Below, piece by piece: positions 12,114-23,289 of a stretch of 64,000 nt of DNA. The first letter of the stretch is position 1, and each line of letters starts with the position of its first letter. The translations under genes and the position numbers were made by a program. The notes beneath the pieces are model-generated. The model was not told where the DNA came from. It searched no databases and was given only the letters and a program-made list of their open reading frames with translations. The stretch comes from Diadophis punctatus similis (Eukaryota > Chordata > Lepidosauria > Squamata > Dipsadidae), in assembly GCA_023053685.1 (NCBI GenBank), contig JALIGW010000002.1, positions 249,372,856 through 249,436,855 of the forward strand. The letters run 5' to 3'.

Positions 12114-13600
12114 CACAACTAATATTGTTAACACAATTAGGTATAATAAAATAATTCTAAAAAATTCTATGACATTCCACCATCAATCATCCAGTCTTTT
12201 TTAATCTCTAAAATATTCCATTATTATAAATATTTCCCTTCCAATCCCACTCTCTTAACCTTTTCTTTTTCTTTCTTTTATTTTTGTACCAATAACTTCT
12301 TCCCCAACTCCTTTTCTTCCTTTTGAATATATTATTTGTGTAGGTCTACTCTCAATTCCTCTTAGTCTCTTCTCACTATTACCCCCTCACTATTACCCCC
12401 CTCATTTTTAAATTGCGTCTTCTGATACCAATATTCCCCTCTTGCTTTTTTCTTGTCACTGTAAATCCCAGTGTAATCATCAATCTGTCTTTTACTTTCA
12501 AGTTCCTTTTCATTTTTTTGTCACTGTAAATCTCAGTCTAATCATAAATTTGTTTTTTCTCTTCTGTTCTCTTTTCATCTTTGTAATCTTTTTGTTCTTC
12601 TTTTTCTTCATCTTCATTTCCCACCATTGTTAATTCTTTCCTTATATTCCAGCTTCTTTTCTGTTTTCTTTCCACCTCTAAAGTCCAAAAGAATTTTTAA
12701 AATCTTCATAAATGTATTTTAACATCCCAGCCAGTTCTTCATAAACACACGCCTCCATATTGTCAAATTCACAATTCACAAAGTTCAATTTTTTTTTAGA
12801 TCTCAAGTCCATATAGTCTCTTTATATTTCAATCCAGTCCAATCCAGTCCACCTCAAAGTCCTCTTATCTTCTATCACCAAAACATTGTACCATCAAACA
12901 CAATAACAGGGTTACACACTGCTTTTAAATTCTTTCAGACTCCTAAATATCTTCTTCTAGTCAAGGTCAGTCTCCAGCTGTCAGCATAAACATGCTTCCA
13001 CAAACAGTTGTAGTATTTTTTTTAACCAGCAGATGGCATTGTCAATTCCCAATATAATAAGGCAACTCTTTTTTAAAAAAAAAGTCTCTGTATTTTAAAT
13101 CCACTTAACACCTATAAAACGTTTTCTTCAAATTCTTATTCCAGTCACTTTAACTTCCACCAGGTCAGTTATAAGAACATCCTCAAAATTGGGCTTTTAA
13201 TCCTGCTCCTTTAAGTCTCTCTATGATCTTTTCAGTTGCTAGATAGCCGCTCACTCCATTTTGAAACCACTTTTGTTTCCCTTTAAGTTTTAATTTTCTT
13301 CCTTTTATCGTTAAATCGGCCAAACACTCACCAGCTTCAGCAATTCTTCACCTCTCTCCAGCACAGACACTTAGGGAAACACAGGCAATCCACAATCTCT
13401 TCAATCCATCAGTTCGATTGTGGCCATCCCAGCTAATGACGACAGGGTTGTCTTCCTCAGCTGCTGACCGACAGGCTGGTGCCGGCTCCCTGGGGGGGGG
13501 TTTGCAAGCCCCCCCCCAAGACCACCAACTGGTGCCTCTTTTCCCCTGCCCCTCCAGGGTCGATCTGACCTGGTTCCAATTGGTTCCAGGTCTCCGAACA
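12114..13600 (-). mobile_element. L1-like LINE 5' portion (left copy)
   Basis: Read on the minus strand: a GC-rich 5' UTR start with a GGGGGGGGG/CCCCCCC stretch, T-poor UTR, and then an ORF1-like start coding ACVYEELAG...KYIYEDFKN. The following repeats of the TGATTACACTGGGATTTACA type are broken by stops. Homologous to 38150-39306 and 56595-57760. The 3' part was cut when the 6630-12113 block arrived. Confidence 0.7.
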
Positions 13601-13659
13601 GCTGGGATTTGGGGCTTCACCACGGTTTTCTGCCAGAGCAAGGACTGCTTCTCTCTCTG

Positions 13660-13970
13660 CCCTACTTAGCACCCCAAGTGACTTTTTCCTCCACACTGAC
13701 TTCCAGATATTTCCCTTTTTTTCTGAATAAAAATTATCTCCCTTTGCTTTTCATGTGATGTATCCTTGAGATTTGCATACTCTACTTTTTCCAGCTCAAA
13801 ATATCTTCTTAATTTTCCTCTCCTTTATCTTTCACCTGATCGGGAAGAAGAATTATGTGGTTTTCTGAAAGAAATGGAAAATATTTTGATTTCTGACTTG
13901 AACCTCCGCGGGAGGTTTCTGTCCTCCCTGAACTCACATTAGGACACCCGCGTTATGGTTTGACAAGTGT
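13660..13970 (-). pseudogene. Zinc-finger exon leader relic (left copy of a second site)
   Basis: The minus strand matches the leader of the finger exons (compare 54090-54300), including a TTTCTTTCAG-like acceptor and the block coding for a Lys/Glu-rich helix (KLEKIEYAKL in the right copy) ending in GGAAGTCAGTGGGGAGG. No fingers follow. The mirror copy is 37772-38150. Confidence 0.55.
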
Positions 13971-14009
13971 ACCACCCCGGTCAAACTCCCCACCTGATGC
14001 TGTCCCCAG

Positions 14010-14073
14010 AGTGGGTCGCACCCGGCCCATGCCAAACGCTTGGAGCCAGAACCTTATCCCCCCGTCTCACCGG
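14010..14073 (+). other. 64-nt exon-like segment with splice signals (left copy)
   Basis: Flanked by a pyrimidine-rich tract ending TGTCCCCAG (AG at 14008-14009) and the donor GTAAGT at 14074. The right arm keeps the same 64-nt length (29986-30049, minus) with both splice signals. The orientation points toward the palindrome axis, opposite to the zinc-finger genes. Product unknown; it could be a cryptic or noncoding exon. Confidence 0.3.
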
Positions 14074-14220
14074 GTAAGTGCTCATCTTATTGCAAAAGCC
14101 TTTTTCCCCATGCGGCCCAACACTTCTCTGTGTCCCTGAGTTTTCGGGAGGTATAGGCATAGGGATGTAGTTTTCCTTGGCTATTTCTTTGGAGTAGATT
14201 CCAAGAAAAGTGTAATGTTA

Positions 14221-14355
14221 CCCTGTTTTCCCCAAAATAAGACATTCCATGAAAATAAGCCAAATTGGGCATTTGAGTGCATGGCAATAAGGCCAAGCTC
14301 CTATTTTGGGATTCAAAAATATGTAAGTCAGAGTCTTATTTTCAGGGAAACACTG
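14221..14355. mobile_element. Short MITE with TA target duplication (left copy)
   Basis: 135 bp between TA dinucleotides, with ends CCCTGTTTTCCCCAAAATAA and an inverted counterpart. The related larger element is at 48887. The mirror copy at 29703-29837 is also 135 bp, so the insertion predates the inverted duplication. Confidence 0.8.
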
Positions 14356-14469
14356 TAATTGTTTATAAAATTGTTGTAGATATGAAAAAATGAAAAAGCA
14401 AATGTGCCACAATGCTAGAATAACCTCTTACATAAATCATGATTGATTTGACACATGGAAGACAACCAA

Positions 14470-15030
14470 GATCCAAGTTCAAATGTTTATTCAATCATGA
14501 AATTCTCTTGTTGATTTGAGTCAATCACAAATTCTTACTGACTGCAATTAAGACTGCCATCTGTATCACTAAGCAGCCTGATGTCACTTGAGAGTACCAA
14601 CTTACATCTGATCCCCTGTAATTAAACAAATCACTGAGGGTTGTTAAAGGGAATTTCACACAACTGCGACTTGCAAATTCCTGCTGGTATCTCCACTGAT
14701 TTGCTTGTCAGAAGCTAGCTGGGGAGGTCACAAATAGCAATCATGAGTATGGGATACAGCGGCAATTGTATATGTGCACTGGTTGGCAGAACCCAAATTG
14801 GTCCATCTGTTTTTCCGGTTCCTTCATAACCACAGCAACTGCTGACATGTGGTCACTGAACATGTGCTACAATGACCACAAATTTGGGGACCAGGTGTAC
14901 ATCTGCCTTTACAGTGCCATAGTAACTTTGAAGGTTCAGGGAACAAATAGGCAAGTACTACCGATACAAGTGAACATCCCAAAAGATCCTTATTGGCTAT
15001 TTTTGAAAAGCACAATCGAACCTAGTTAAT
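14470..15030 (+). repeat. MITE-family block (left copy)
   Basis: A 0.5-kb moderately repetitive block with phrases such as AGTGAGGACT, GTTAAGTGA-like and CTGCTTAGTGA, part of the snake family that ends in GTAACTTTGAA...GG. Copies occur at 28260-29440 (split by a hAT), 48380-48680 and 62850-63460. No coding capacity. Confidence 0.6.
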
Positions 15031-15539
15031 ACATGGATGCAGCACCAATAGGAAACACCGTGCTTACTGGCAAGACATGGACGTTAAAAAAACAAGCAGA
15101 GCAGCTACAGAGAGCCAGCAGAGATGACAGGCTCCAGATCACCTCTGATTAAGAAGAGCCGCTCCTCCACTCGATCCACGAGTGAGAAGAGCAGACTGGA
15201 GGGAGGCACAGAGGTCAGCAAGGCTGCTTGAGAGGAAGCAGCTCCACCTCTCCACACAAGGAACAGCTGTGGAACAGTGATTTAAGCAGATGCTGGGTAA
15301 AAGAACCTCAGACTTTCCTTGTGGACTTTGGACTTGTCTATTGGACTGTGCTTTTGTTATTGGAAATCTGGACTTGTGGGTATCATTACTTCTCTCTTTG
15401 CCTCATGGTCAGCTAAGACCTACTTTTTACAGCTTGGGAATCCAGACTGGGGGCTGGGGTAGAGCTTCACTGGCACCAGTGGTGCTTCATTTGACATGGT
15501 GATAAGTGAGCAAAGAGACACTACTTAAACCTTGCCTTG
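15031..15539. other. Arm segment without recognised gene (left)
   Basis: Shared with 27666-28260 on the other arm. Contains a GC-rich stretch around 15130-15270 that may belong to the 5' region of the adjacent CR1. No ORF supported. Confidence 0.4.
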
Positions 15540-16860
15540 CCAGCGTGACTAATGCAGTTCCAATCTTCAAAAAAAGGGGGGAAATGGATTCACAAACTAC
15601 AGACCAATTAGCCTGACATCAATGCCTGAGAAGATCCTGAAAAAGATAACCAAGCAACAGATCTACAAACACCTAGAACCAAGCAAACTTATAACCAGAA
15701 GCCAACATGGGTTTGTTGAAAAAAGATTATGCCGAACAAATCTTATTTCCTTCTTTGAAAAAGTGTCTAAATTAGTAGACCAGCAAAATGCTGTGGACAC
15801 AGTATACTGGAATTTCAGAAAAGCATTTGATAAAGTAGAGAACAATCTACTTCTTGGTAAATGAAGAAAATGTGGTATGGATAGCATCACCATCCGATGG
15901 ATTTGTAACTGACTGACAAGCCACACTCAACCATTAGTCAATGGAACTACATCTATATCGAGGGAAGTAAGCAGTGGGGTATCCCAAGGCTCCATCTTAG
16001 GCCCAGTATTCTTCAGCATCTTCATAAACAATTTGAATTAATGAATAGAAGGGGATTTCATCAAATTTGGAGACGACACTAAGCTGGCAGGAATAGCCAA
16101 CACCCCAAAAGACAAACTCAAGATACAGAAGAATCTCTATAGATTTGAACAACAAAATGAAATTCAATGGAGAAAAAAATTAGGTTGTACACTTAGCCAA
16201 GAAAAACCAAATGGCAAAGTACAGAATAGGTACAACCTGGCTCAATAGCAGTAACTGTGAGATGGATCTTGATGTCCTACTGTAGTGAACAATCAACTAA
16301 AAAGATCCAACAGTGTGATTGCAGTGGCCACAAAAGCTAATGCAATCCTAGGCTGCCTTAACAGAGGGCTAGAATCAAGATCATGTGAAGTGTTAGTATC
16401 AAATTAAAATGCTTTGGTAAGATCACCCTTGGATTACTGCAACTAATTTTGATTGCCATAATATTTTAAAAAAAGGTGTAGAGACTATAAAGATCGCAGA
16501 GAAGAGCAGTAGGGATGATTAGGGGGCTGGAGGCTAAAACAGATAAAGAAGGGTTGCAGGAATTGGGTAGGTCTAGTCCAGTGAAAGGAAGGACTAGGGG
16601 TGACATGATAGCAGTGTTCCAACACTTTGAGGGGTCCAGAAGAAGGGGGTCAACTTATTTTGCAATGCACCAGAAGGCAAGACAAGCAGCAGAGGATGGA
16701 AACTAATCAAGGAGAGAAGCAGCTTAGAACTAAGGAGAAATTTCCTGTCACTGAGAACAATTAACAAATTGTCTGATATGGTATTGGGTCTCCTGCTTGC
16801 GTAGGACGTCGGAATAGAAGACCTGCAAGGTCCCTTACAACTCTGTCACAAACCCCCAGT
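15540..16860 (+). mobile_element. CR1 LINE, RT and 3' end (left copy)
   Basis: Carries the CR1 reverse transcriptase start NYRPISLTSMPEKILKKI-type motif (here broken by one stop upstream), FRKAFDKVENN, later GVSQGSI-like and CR1 C-terminal blocks (RRTRGDMIAVFQ), and a CR1 3' UTR. Many stops and indels. The mirror copy is 26340-27665, about 96-97% similar by eye, so it predates the duplication. Confidence 0.85.
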
Positions 16861-17135
16861 GATGGAGCACCCACAACCTCTGGAGGGAAGCCATTCCCAA
16901 AGAATCAACCTTAACTTGAAAGAGACTTTTAAAATCTTCCCACCAGCAGGAAGTTGCAGCCACCAGTTTCACAGCGTGCAGCACCAGTGGGCTTAAATTT
17001 GGGAAGGGGAGGAACCTGCAGCAGCAGCAGCAGTTGACATGCTTCAGCCCAGTTGCTTCTCTGCTTCCAGGCCGTGGAGGAAACCAAACAGCCCGACTTG
17101 CTCCCGGACTCTCCTCCCACCTGCCCTCAACTCAC

Positions 17136-17265
17136 CTTCCAGCTCCTGCTTCGATCCTCGGAAGAGCAGAAAAGCCACTCTGCACACCACCTTCCTCCCA
17201 TGAGTCATCCACAAGAGGAAGTTCCTCTACGTTTCTCTTCTCTTCTCCTCCCCTCCCATCCTTTC
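17136..17265 (-). promoter_or_regulatory. Left zinc-finger promoter-like segment and first exon
   Basis: On the minus strand: GC-rich sequence with ATGGGAGGAAGG, then an exon end TGGAAG followed by GTGAGT (17135-17130). It faces the left finger exon about 15 kb away on the same strand. The ETS palindrome CTTCCGGAAG seen in the two other copies is lost here (17206-17216 reads differently at the CpG). Assignment as the first exon of the zinc-finger gene is inferred from position, donor and orientation in three copies. Confidence 0.55.
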
Positions 17266-17989
17266 TAGCAGTACGGTACTCGATGGTTTTATCTCCTTTA
17301 TTATGTACGTTTCAGGCACAGATGTTGCCTATCTGACTGCCATCTACTGATAGCGGCAGAAAAACACTCTTGTCCCATCTCTACCTAAGGCGTTTGCAAG
17401 ATGCTTTCACTGTATGAATGCTATCAAATCGTTTTTCACTTCTAGCAACTGACCTTTGCAAGTGAGCCTAGTGAAATAGTGAAATGTGATGCTACTTAGT
17501 TTACGAAGATTAGCTATGTGCTGAGCCCTACAAGTTCATGAAGGTTTAAAGAATGACACAATCATCTTTGTTAAGGGTGACTCTCAGTGGAAACCAAAAC
17601 CTCTCTACATCCCAAAACTTCAAGACTGATTTCCCAAGGCTCCCAGGGATTTATTACATGGGAGCACCATCAGGCCAGACACTCTAAGGGAGCCAACTTC
17701 ACTCCTGTGGGCTGCATCCAAGAGCACCCAGCATGCCATGTTCATTCCTGAAGGAGGAAAGTTTATATCTCCTAAATGCCATGTTCCTCTGTAAATTGGC
17801 CTGCAAGGAAGTCTCCATTTGGTCAGAGAGAGAGAAAAATATGCAGCAGGGTTTAGAAAATGGGGCCTAGGAAAGAGGGAGTGATAGCCTATATATGGTA
17901 GAAGAAATGTTTCCAAAAGGATTTGTAAAAAACAAAAAGCAAAATAGAAAATAGCCCATCAAACCACATGGCTCACTAATAAACAGGCT
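17266..17989. repeat. Conserved inner arm segment (left)
   Basis: Nearly identical (about 99% by eye over ~480 bp) to 19060-20501 plus 25712-25880 once two hAT insertions are removed there. It holds the empty sites CATTTAGG (near 17770) and ACTAAGTA (near 17495). No gene seen. A third, diverged copy is at 61440-62130. Confidence 0.75.
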
Positions 17990-18189
17990 AATATTTAACT
18001 TTTTTGAAAACGCCAACAAACCAGGAAGATGGTTAGCCTATAAATTGAAAAAGAAATTGATAAGTAAATTACAAGATGAGAAAGGATGTATGCAGTTTCA
18101 AAACGAGATTTAAAAAACAATTGAATAATTTAATGAAAAATTATATGATAAATTTCAGAGGAAAAGATAATACAATATTTGGAAAGAGC
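17990..18189 (+). mobile_element. L1 ORF2 fragment (left side of the axis)
   Basis: Encodes a decayed stretch with NANKPGRWLAYKLKKK, typical of L1 ORF2 upstream of RT. It is the inverted copy of 18600-18800. Homology with the other arm ends here. Confidence 0.8.
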
Positions 18190-18599
18190 GAACATTGTTT
18201 TTTATTTGTCTTTTTGGTAGGAATCCATTTTGATCTGGGTAAATAAATTCATTTAAAAATCATTTAAGTCTCTGCCATTATTGATGCAAATATTTTGTAG
18301 TTCACATTCAATAATGATATTGGTCTATAATTCTTTACCAGTGTCAAAAATAGGTCTTCTTTTAGAATGAGGGTAATGTTTACTTCCGTCTAGGTGTTTG
18401 GTATTTTGGCCTTTAACATTACCTCATTACAAACAGCTAACATTGACAGGTTTAACATGTCTTGTATGTGTTTATAAACCTCTGCTGCTAATCCATCTGG
18501 TCCTGGGGTCTTATTATTTTTTTGCCTTTTTATCACCTCCGTCAACTCCATCATTGTTATTTTTTCATTTTAATATTCTCGGGTGCTTTTGGTAGTTTA
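18190..18599 (-). other. Palindrome loop: L1 reverse transcriptase fragment
   Basis: Single-copy spacer between the arms. On the minus strand it continues the L1 of the right arm into the RT domain (motifs PGPDGLAAE-like, NYRPISLL and DQNGFLPKRQ, with stops). The inversion breakpoint is therefore inside an old L1. Confidence 0.8.
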
Positions 18600-18810
18600 G
18601 CTCTTTCCAAATATTGTATTATCTTTTCCTCTGAAATTTATCATATAATTTTTCATTAAATTATTCAATTATTTTTTAAATCTCATTCTGAAACTGCATA
18701 CATCCTTTCTCATCTTGTAATTTACTTATCAATTTCTTCTTTTTCAATTTATAGGCTAACCATCTTCCTGGTTTGTTGGCATTTTCAAAAAAGTTAAATA
18801 TTAAATTATT
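18600..18810 (-). mobile_element. L1 ORF2 fragment (right side of the axis)
   Basis: Minus-strand L1 contiguous with the loop. The start of the right arm at 18600 (GCTCTTTCC) pairs with 18181-18189. Same coding block as 17990-18189. Confidence 0.8.
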
Positions 18811-18817
18811 AAATATT

Positions 18818-19052
18818 AGCCGAGATGGTGCAGTGGTTAAATGCAGCACTGCAGGCTACTGCTAGTTCAGCAGTTCAGCTGTTCAAATCTCTCCGGCTCA
18901 AGGTTGACTCAGCTTTCCATCCTTCTGAGGTCGGTAAAATGAGGACCCAGATTGTTGGGGGCAATATGCTGAACTTTGGAAACCGCTTAGAGAGGGCTGT
19001 AAAGCACTATGAAGCGGTATATAAGTCTAAGTGCTATTGCTATTGCTATTTA
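18818..19052 (+). mobile_element. Sauria-type SINE
   Basis: AGCCGAGATGGTGCAGTGG head with A box, GTTCAAATC B box, standard body and GCTATT tail. The left arm has no SINE at the matching place (near 17975), so this is an arm-specific insertion. Confidence 0.9.
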
Positions 19053-19261
19053 TCAGTTAGCAATGTGGTTTGATGGGCTATTTTCTATTTTGCTTTTTGT
19101 TTTTTACAAATCCTTTTGGAAACATTTCTTCTACCATATATAGGCTATCACTCCCTCTTTCCTAGGCCCCATTTTCTAAACCCTGCTGCATATTTCTCTC
19201 TCTCTCTGACCAAATGGAGACTTCCTTGCAGGCCAATTTACAGAGGAACATGGCATTTAGG

Positions 19262-20221
19262 TAAGGTGACCAGACGTCCCGATTTTGGCGGGACACACCC
19301 GCTTTTTCACCATTTGTCCCGCGTCCCGCCCGCCCTCTTAAAGAGTCCCGATTTCTTGAAAGAATGCCCGACTAGGGCATTCTTTCAAAAAATCGCCCTG
19401 AAAGGCAGCAGGCCTCTCAGCTCGGGCCGGCTGTGGGCAGCGTTGGCGGCGGGCGGGCGTCCCGTGTTGTTGACTCCTCCGGCGGCGGCTGGAAGCTGGG
19501 GGGAGGGGGAAGGGAGGCTGCTCCTCCTCTCCTTCCCCCGCCCCATCCCTAGCCCCGCCCTCGGAGGCGCCGCTGCTTTTGGGAGGGGTGAGGGACGAGG
19601 AGCCGTCGCCGCTTTGAATTTACGTCACGAGCGGCGCAAACAGCCCTTCCTCGTCCCCCTCCCCTTTCTTCCCCCCGTCGCCTCGCTGCCGCCGTTGCCC
19701 TGGGGCCGGGCGGGCGACCGGGAGACCGCGGCGCTTGGATGCTTGGAGCAGGTAAGCTGCCGGCTGCTCCTTTCCCCGTCTCCCGCCTCCCGTTCGTTGC
19801 TTGCCAGCCCGGCCGAAGGGAAGGCGGGAGGCGAGGAAAGGCCTCCCGAAAGGAGGGGAGGCTTCGGGAGCCCGCCTCCCTTTCGGGCCGAAAGGGAGGC
19901 GGGCTCCCGAAGCCTCCCCTCCTTTCGGGAGGCCTTTCCTCGCCTCCCGCCTTCCCTTCGGCCGGGCTGGCAAGCAACGAACGGGAGGCGGGAGACGGGG
20001 AAAGGAGGCAGCTTACCTGTCGCGAGCTGCAGGCATCCAAGCGCCCTCCCGCCTCCCCCCTCCCCCCCCTCCCCCCCACCTCACCTGGACGCCGACATTT
20101 GCTGTTTTGCCCTCTGCGCATGCGCAGCGTTCTGCGCATGCGCAGAGGGCAAAACTCAAATGGAGAAACCCACCCCCGTCAATGGTGTCCCGCTTGAAGA
20201 AAAAAAAATCTGGTCACTTTA
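19262..20221. mobile_element. hAT non-autonomous element, 960 bp, with giant hairpin
   Basis: Flanked by the 8-bp duplication CATTTAGG (19254-19261 and 20222-20229); the left arm shows the single empty site. Ends TAAGGTGACCAGA and TCTGGTCACTTTA are inverted repeats. An 8-bp duplication fits the hAT superfamily. The interior is GC-rich and includes a perfect palindrome with 120-bp arms centred at 19887 (19767-20007), and a smaller perfect one (20104-20155) made of two NRF1 motifs. No transposase. Long open frames here reflect GC-rich composition. Confidence 0.92.
20104..20155. promoter_or_regulatory. Tandem perfect NRF1 palindromes in hAT
   Basis: TGCGCATGCGCA occurs at 20115-20126 and again at 20133-20144, within a perfect inverted repeat of 24-bp arms and a 4-nt loop. 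A less perfect version is at 24000-24036 in a related element. NRF1 binds this palindrome; function here is inferred. Confidence 0.55.
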
Positions 20222-20639
20222 CATTTAGGAGATATAAACTTTCCTCCTTCAGGAATGAACATGGCATGCTGGGTGCTCTTGGATGCAGCCCACAGGAGTG
20301 AAGTTGGCTCCCTTAGAGTGTCTGGCCTGATGGTGCTCCCATGTAATAAATCCCTGGGAGCCTTGGGAAATCAGTCTTGAAGTTTTGGGATGTAGAGAGG
20401 TTTTGGTTTCCACTGAGAGTCACCCTTAACAAAGATGATTGTGTCATTCTTTAAACCTTCATGTGGGGCTCAGCACATAGCTAATCTTCGTAAACTAAGT
20501 ATAAAGTGACCAGACGTCCCGCTTTTGGCGGGACAGTCCCGCTTTTTAAACATTTATCACGCGTCCCGCGGCGTTTCTAAAAAGTCCCGATTTTTGGAGA
20601 GAATGCAGACAAGCTAGGGCATTCTTTCCAAAAATCGGC

Positions 20640-21375
20640 CTGACATAGTCTCTTTTTGAACCACTCGCTTCACTTTTTACAGAAATCAATAGGTGTGTAC
20701 CGCAGAATCTAGCCTGCTATTCCAGGCTGCTTTGCCAATGGCTGAAGAGACACATATGTACAAAGGAACCAGGAAGTGACTGCTGGAATTGGAATATCTG
20801 CTGTATTTTGCAACGTCTGGGTGATCTTATTGAGTGTATGTAGTAAATTATTATTATTAAATAGAACAGGTTATTAATTTTTTTAAAAAATCCAGGAGAA
20901 TACATTGAAAACACACACCCAGGCAGGCAAAATTCTTGTTGCACATAATATGGAAACTTGGAAAGACTGTAAAATTTGCTGCCTAACTGTTAGGGAGAAG
21001 CCATGCTATAAGTGATTTTATTTGCTGTATTGTGTGATATATTGTGTGTATAAGAATTTTTATTTAAATTTTGTCAGACTTCTTTTGTGAACATGTACTC
21101 TTTCCATTGCTGCAGTTTTTTCCTCTAATATTATGTCTGAAAAATATGTCTTAGTTATATCTGAAAAACAAAATTTATGCTTGTGATATTGTAAATTGTA
21201 ATTAATATAGGGTGTATCTTTCCTTTTTTCTCTTTAACTGATTACCAAATTATCTACACAATAGACTGTTCATAGCTTTAATTAATACTATATAAATATA
21301 ATTGTATTGAAATTATAATGCATCAAAATTAGAACAATGTAACATAAAAAGAAAAAAAGAAATGCAAAATGCAAA
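20640..21375. other. hAT interior, nothing recognised
   Basis: AT-rich sequence without repeats in this window, no long ORF and no recognisable domain. Confidence 0.4.
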
Positions 21376-21700
21376 TACCGTATGTGCCGGCGTATAAGAC
21401 GACTGGGCGTATAAGACGACCCCCAATTTTTCCAATTAAAATATAGAGTTTGGGATATACTCACCGTATAAGACTACCCCTCCTACCATCTTTCTTTTTC
21501 TTTCTGTCTTCCTTCCTTCCTAACATCTCTTTCTTTCTGTCTTTCTTTCTTTCTTCCTTCCTTCCTTACTTCTTTTCTTTCTTCTTTCTTTCTTTCTTTC
21601 TTCCTTTTTTTCTGTCTGTCTGTCTCTTCCTTCCTTCCTAACATCTTTCTTTTTCTTTCTTTGTTTCTGTCTTCCTTCCTTCTTTCTTTTTCTTTCTTTC

Positions 21701-21736
<36 letters not shown>

Positions 21737-22717
21737 TTTCTTTTTCTTTCTTTCTGTCTGTCTTCTGTTTTCTTCTTCCTTCCTTCCTTCCTTCCTTCCT
21801 TCCTTCCTTCCTTCCTTCCTTCCTTCCCTTCCTTCCTTCCTTCCTTCCTTCCTTCCTTCTGTCTTTCTCCCTGCAGGAGGAAGAAGGAACCTCTGTTGCC
21901 GTCTCCCGCGGGGCTGCAGCCACCCGACTGAGTCCCCGACCACGGCGGCATCCCTGCTGTTCTCTGGCCAAGCGGCCGAAGGAGCCCTGGAGCGCCGCCG
22001 CCGCCCTGCATTTCGGTCTTTTCGGTCTTGCCCGGCAGCCTGCTGGGAAGGCTGCGACGCATGGGAGGGAAGGAGCTGTTATTGCCGTTCCGGCGTGTTT
22101 CCCCGGTCACTGGCTGCACCGGGGAGCCCGCGTCCTTGTCAACATTGCAGATGCTGCACACGCGGAAGGCACCACGGAGCAGAGGCGCCTGGCGAGTGAG
22201 GCAAGTGGCGGCATCGGGGGCAGGCTCCTGCCCGCGTCTCCCGCCCGCCCGCCTCTCATTCTTTTAAATGCTAAGGCAAGAGGCGGGCAGGCGGGCGGGA
22301 GACGCGGGCAGGAGCCTTCCCCCGATGCCGTCATTTGCCTCACTCGCCAGGCGCCTCTGCTCCGTGGTGCCTTCCGCGTGTGCAGCGTCTGCAATGTTGA
22401 CAAGGACGCGGGCTCCCCGGTACAGCCAGTGACCGGGGAAACACGCCGGAACGGCAATAACAGCTCCTTCCCTCCCATGCGTCGCAGCCTTCCCAGCAGG
22501 CTGCCGGGCAATACCGAAAAGACCGAAATGCAGGGCGGCGTCGGCGCTCCAGGGCTCCTTCGGCCGCTTGGCCGGAGAACAGCAGGGATGCCGCCACGGC
22601 CGTTTTTAAGCCCCCCCCGGCTCAGAAGTTTTAGTACCCGGCGTATAAGACGACCCCCGACTTTTGAGGAGTTTTTTAAGGGGTAAAAAGTCGTCTTATA
22701 CGCCGGCACATACGGGT
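21376..22717. mobile_element. CGTATAAGACGAC palindromic element with 313-bp hairpin arms
   Basis: Termini TACCGTATGTGCCGGCGTAT and its inverse at 22700-22717, with TA at both ends (TA target duplication likely). After the pyrimidine microsatellite (21479-21870), two long inverted arms (21944-22256 and 22279-22595) surround a 22-nt AT-rich loop. No coding evidence; long frames are composition artefacts. Superfamily not assigned. Confidence 0.8.
21479..21870 (-). repeat. Pyrimidine-rich microsatellite (TTTC/TTCC)
   Basis: About 390 bp of CTTT and CTTC units including a long perfect TTCC run at 21778-21858. It lies inside the palindromic DNA element. Confidence 0.95.
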
Positions 22718-23281
22718 AGTATAATAAACAGATTAAAATAATCGTTAATTTCAATTTTAAAAAGAGAGGAAATTAAACATAAAACAAAAAAATTATTTGA
22801 ACAATTTAAAACAGCATTTTCACAAGGAAAATCTGAGAGAAGAAAGGTGCCTTTAAAGATGTAATTATAATCAGCTCAGGAATTTCAGGAAAGAGTGAGA
22901 AATTCTATGACAAGCCACAAGAATGTACAATATGGTTCTTGGTCCAGGGACAAGGTTCTTTCCCAGTACTGACCCAGCCTATAACAAGAAAGGTAATACT
23001 GTACACTGGGAAGTCCAGTTTAAGCCATGTATTGCCAAGGAAACCTTGTATTTAGTTCAACAGCTAATTATCCATTGGTGCTGCTGATGCTTCAGCAATA
23101 GTATCACATGAGCACTGCCAGGTGCGCCATTCTGCACCAGCTTTGGCCTCCAGACTAAATGCAAGGGCAGCTCCATAACATAAGAACATTATAGCAATCA
23201 AAATGTGAAGTGCCATGTGGTTAGCATGTTGTGCGCCTGTGGTTTGTAAATGAAAGTTATCACAGTGTGAGAAAGCCATCC
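22718..23281 (-). other. Possible captured exon-like sequence, 71-codon ORF at 23064-23279
   Basis: The minus strand has an open stretch 23064-23279 with a hydrophobic segment HILIAIMFLCYGAALAF followed by a short hydrophilic tail and a stop. A TTCATTTACAAACCACAG acceptor-like site precedes part of it. It looks more protein-like than its surroundings, but I do not recognise a family, and the rest of the segment shows nothing. It sits inside the composite hAT, so it could be captured host sequence. Chance ORF is the main alternative. Confidence 0.25.
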
Positions 23282-23289
23282 ATAATGTG

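Noticed and set aside
13966..14080. Possible U1 snRNA-like sequence because of ACTTACCTGG-type words on one strand
   Set aside because: Similarity is limited to the splice-donor-like word; no further U1 stems or sequence.
19116..20301. Overlapping ORFs up to 370 codons on both strands
   Set aside because: They cross the exact boundary of a hAT element with an 8-bp target duplication and reflect GC-rich palindromic composition.
21483..22754. ORFs up to 341 codons in the CGTATAAGACGAC element
   Set aside because: Microsatellite plus inverted arms; near-mirrored peptides appear on both strands, as expected for a palindrome.
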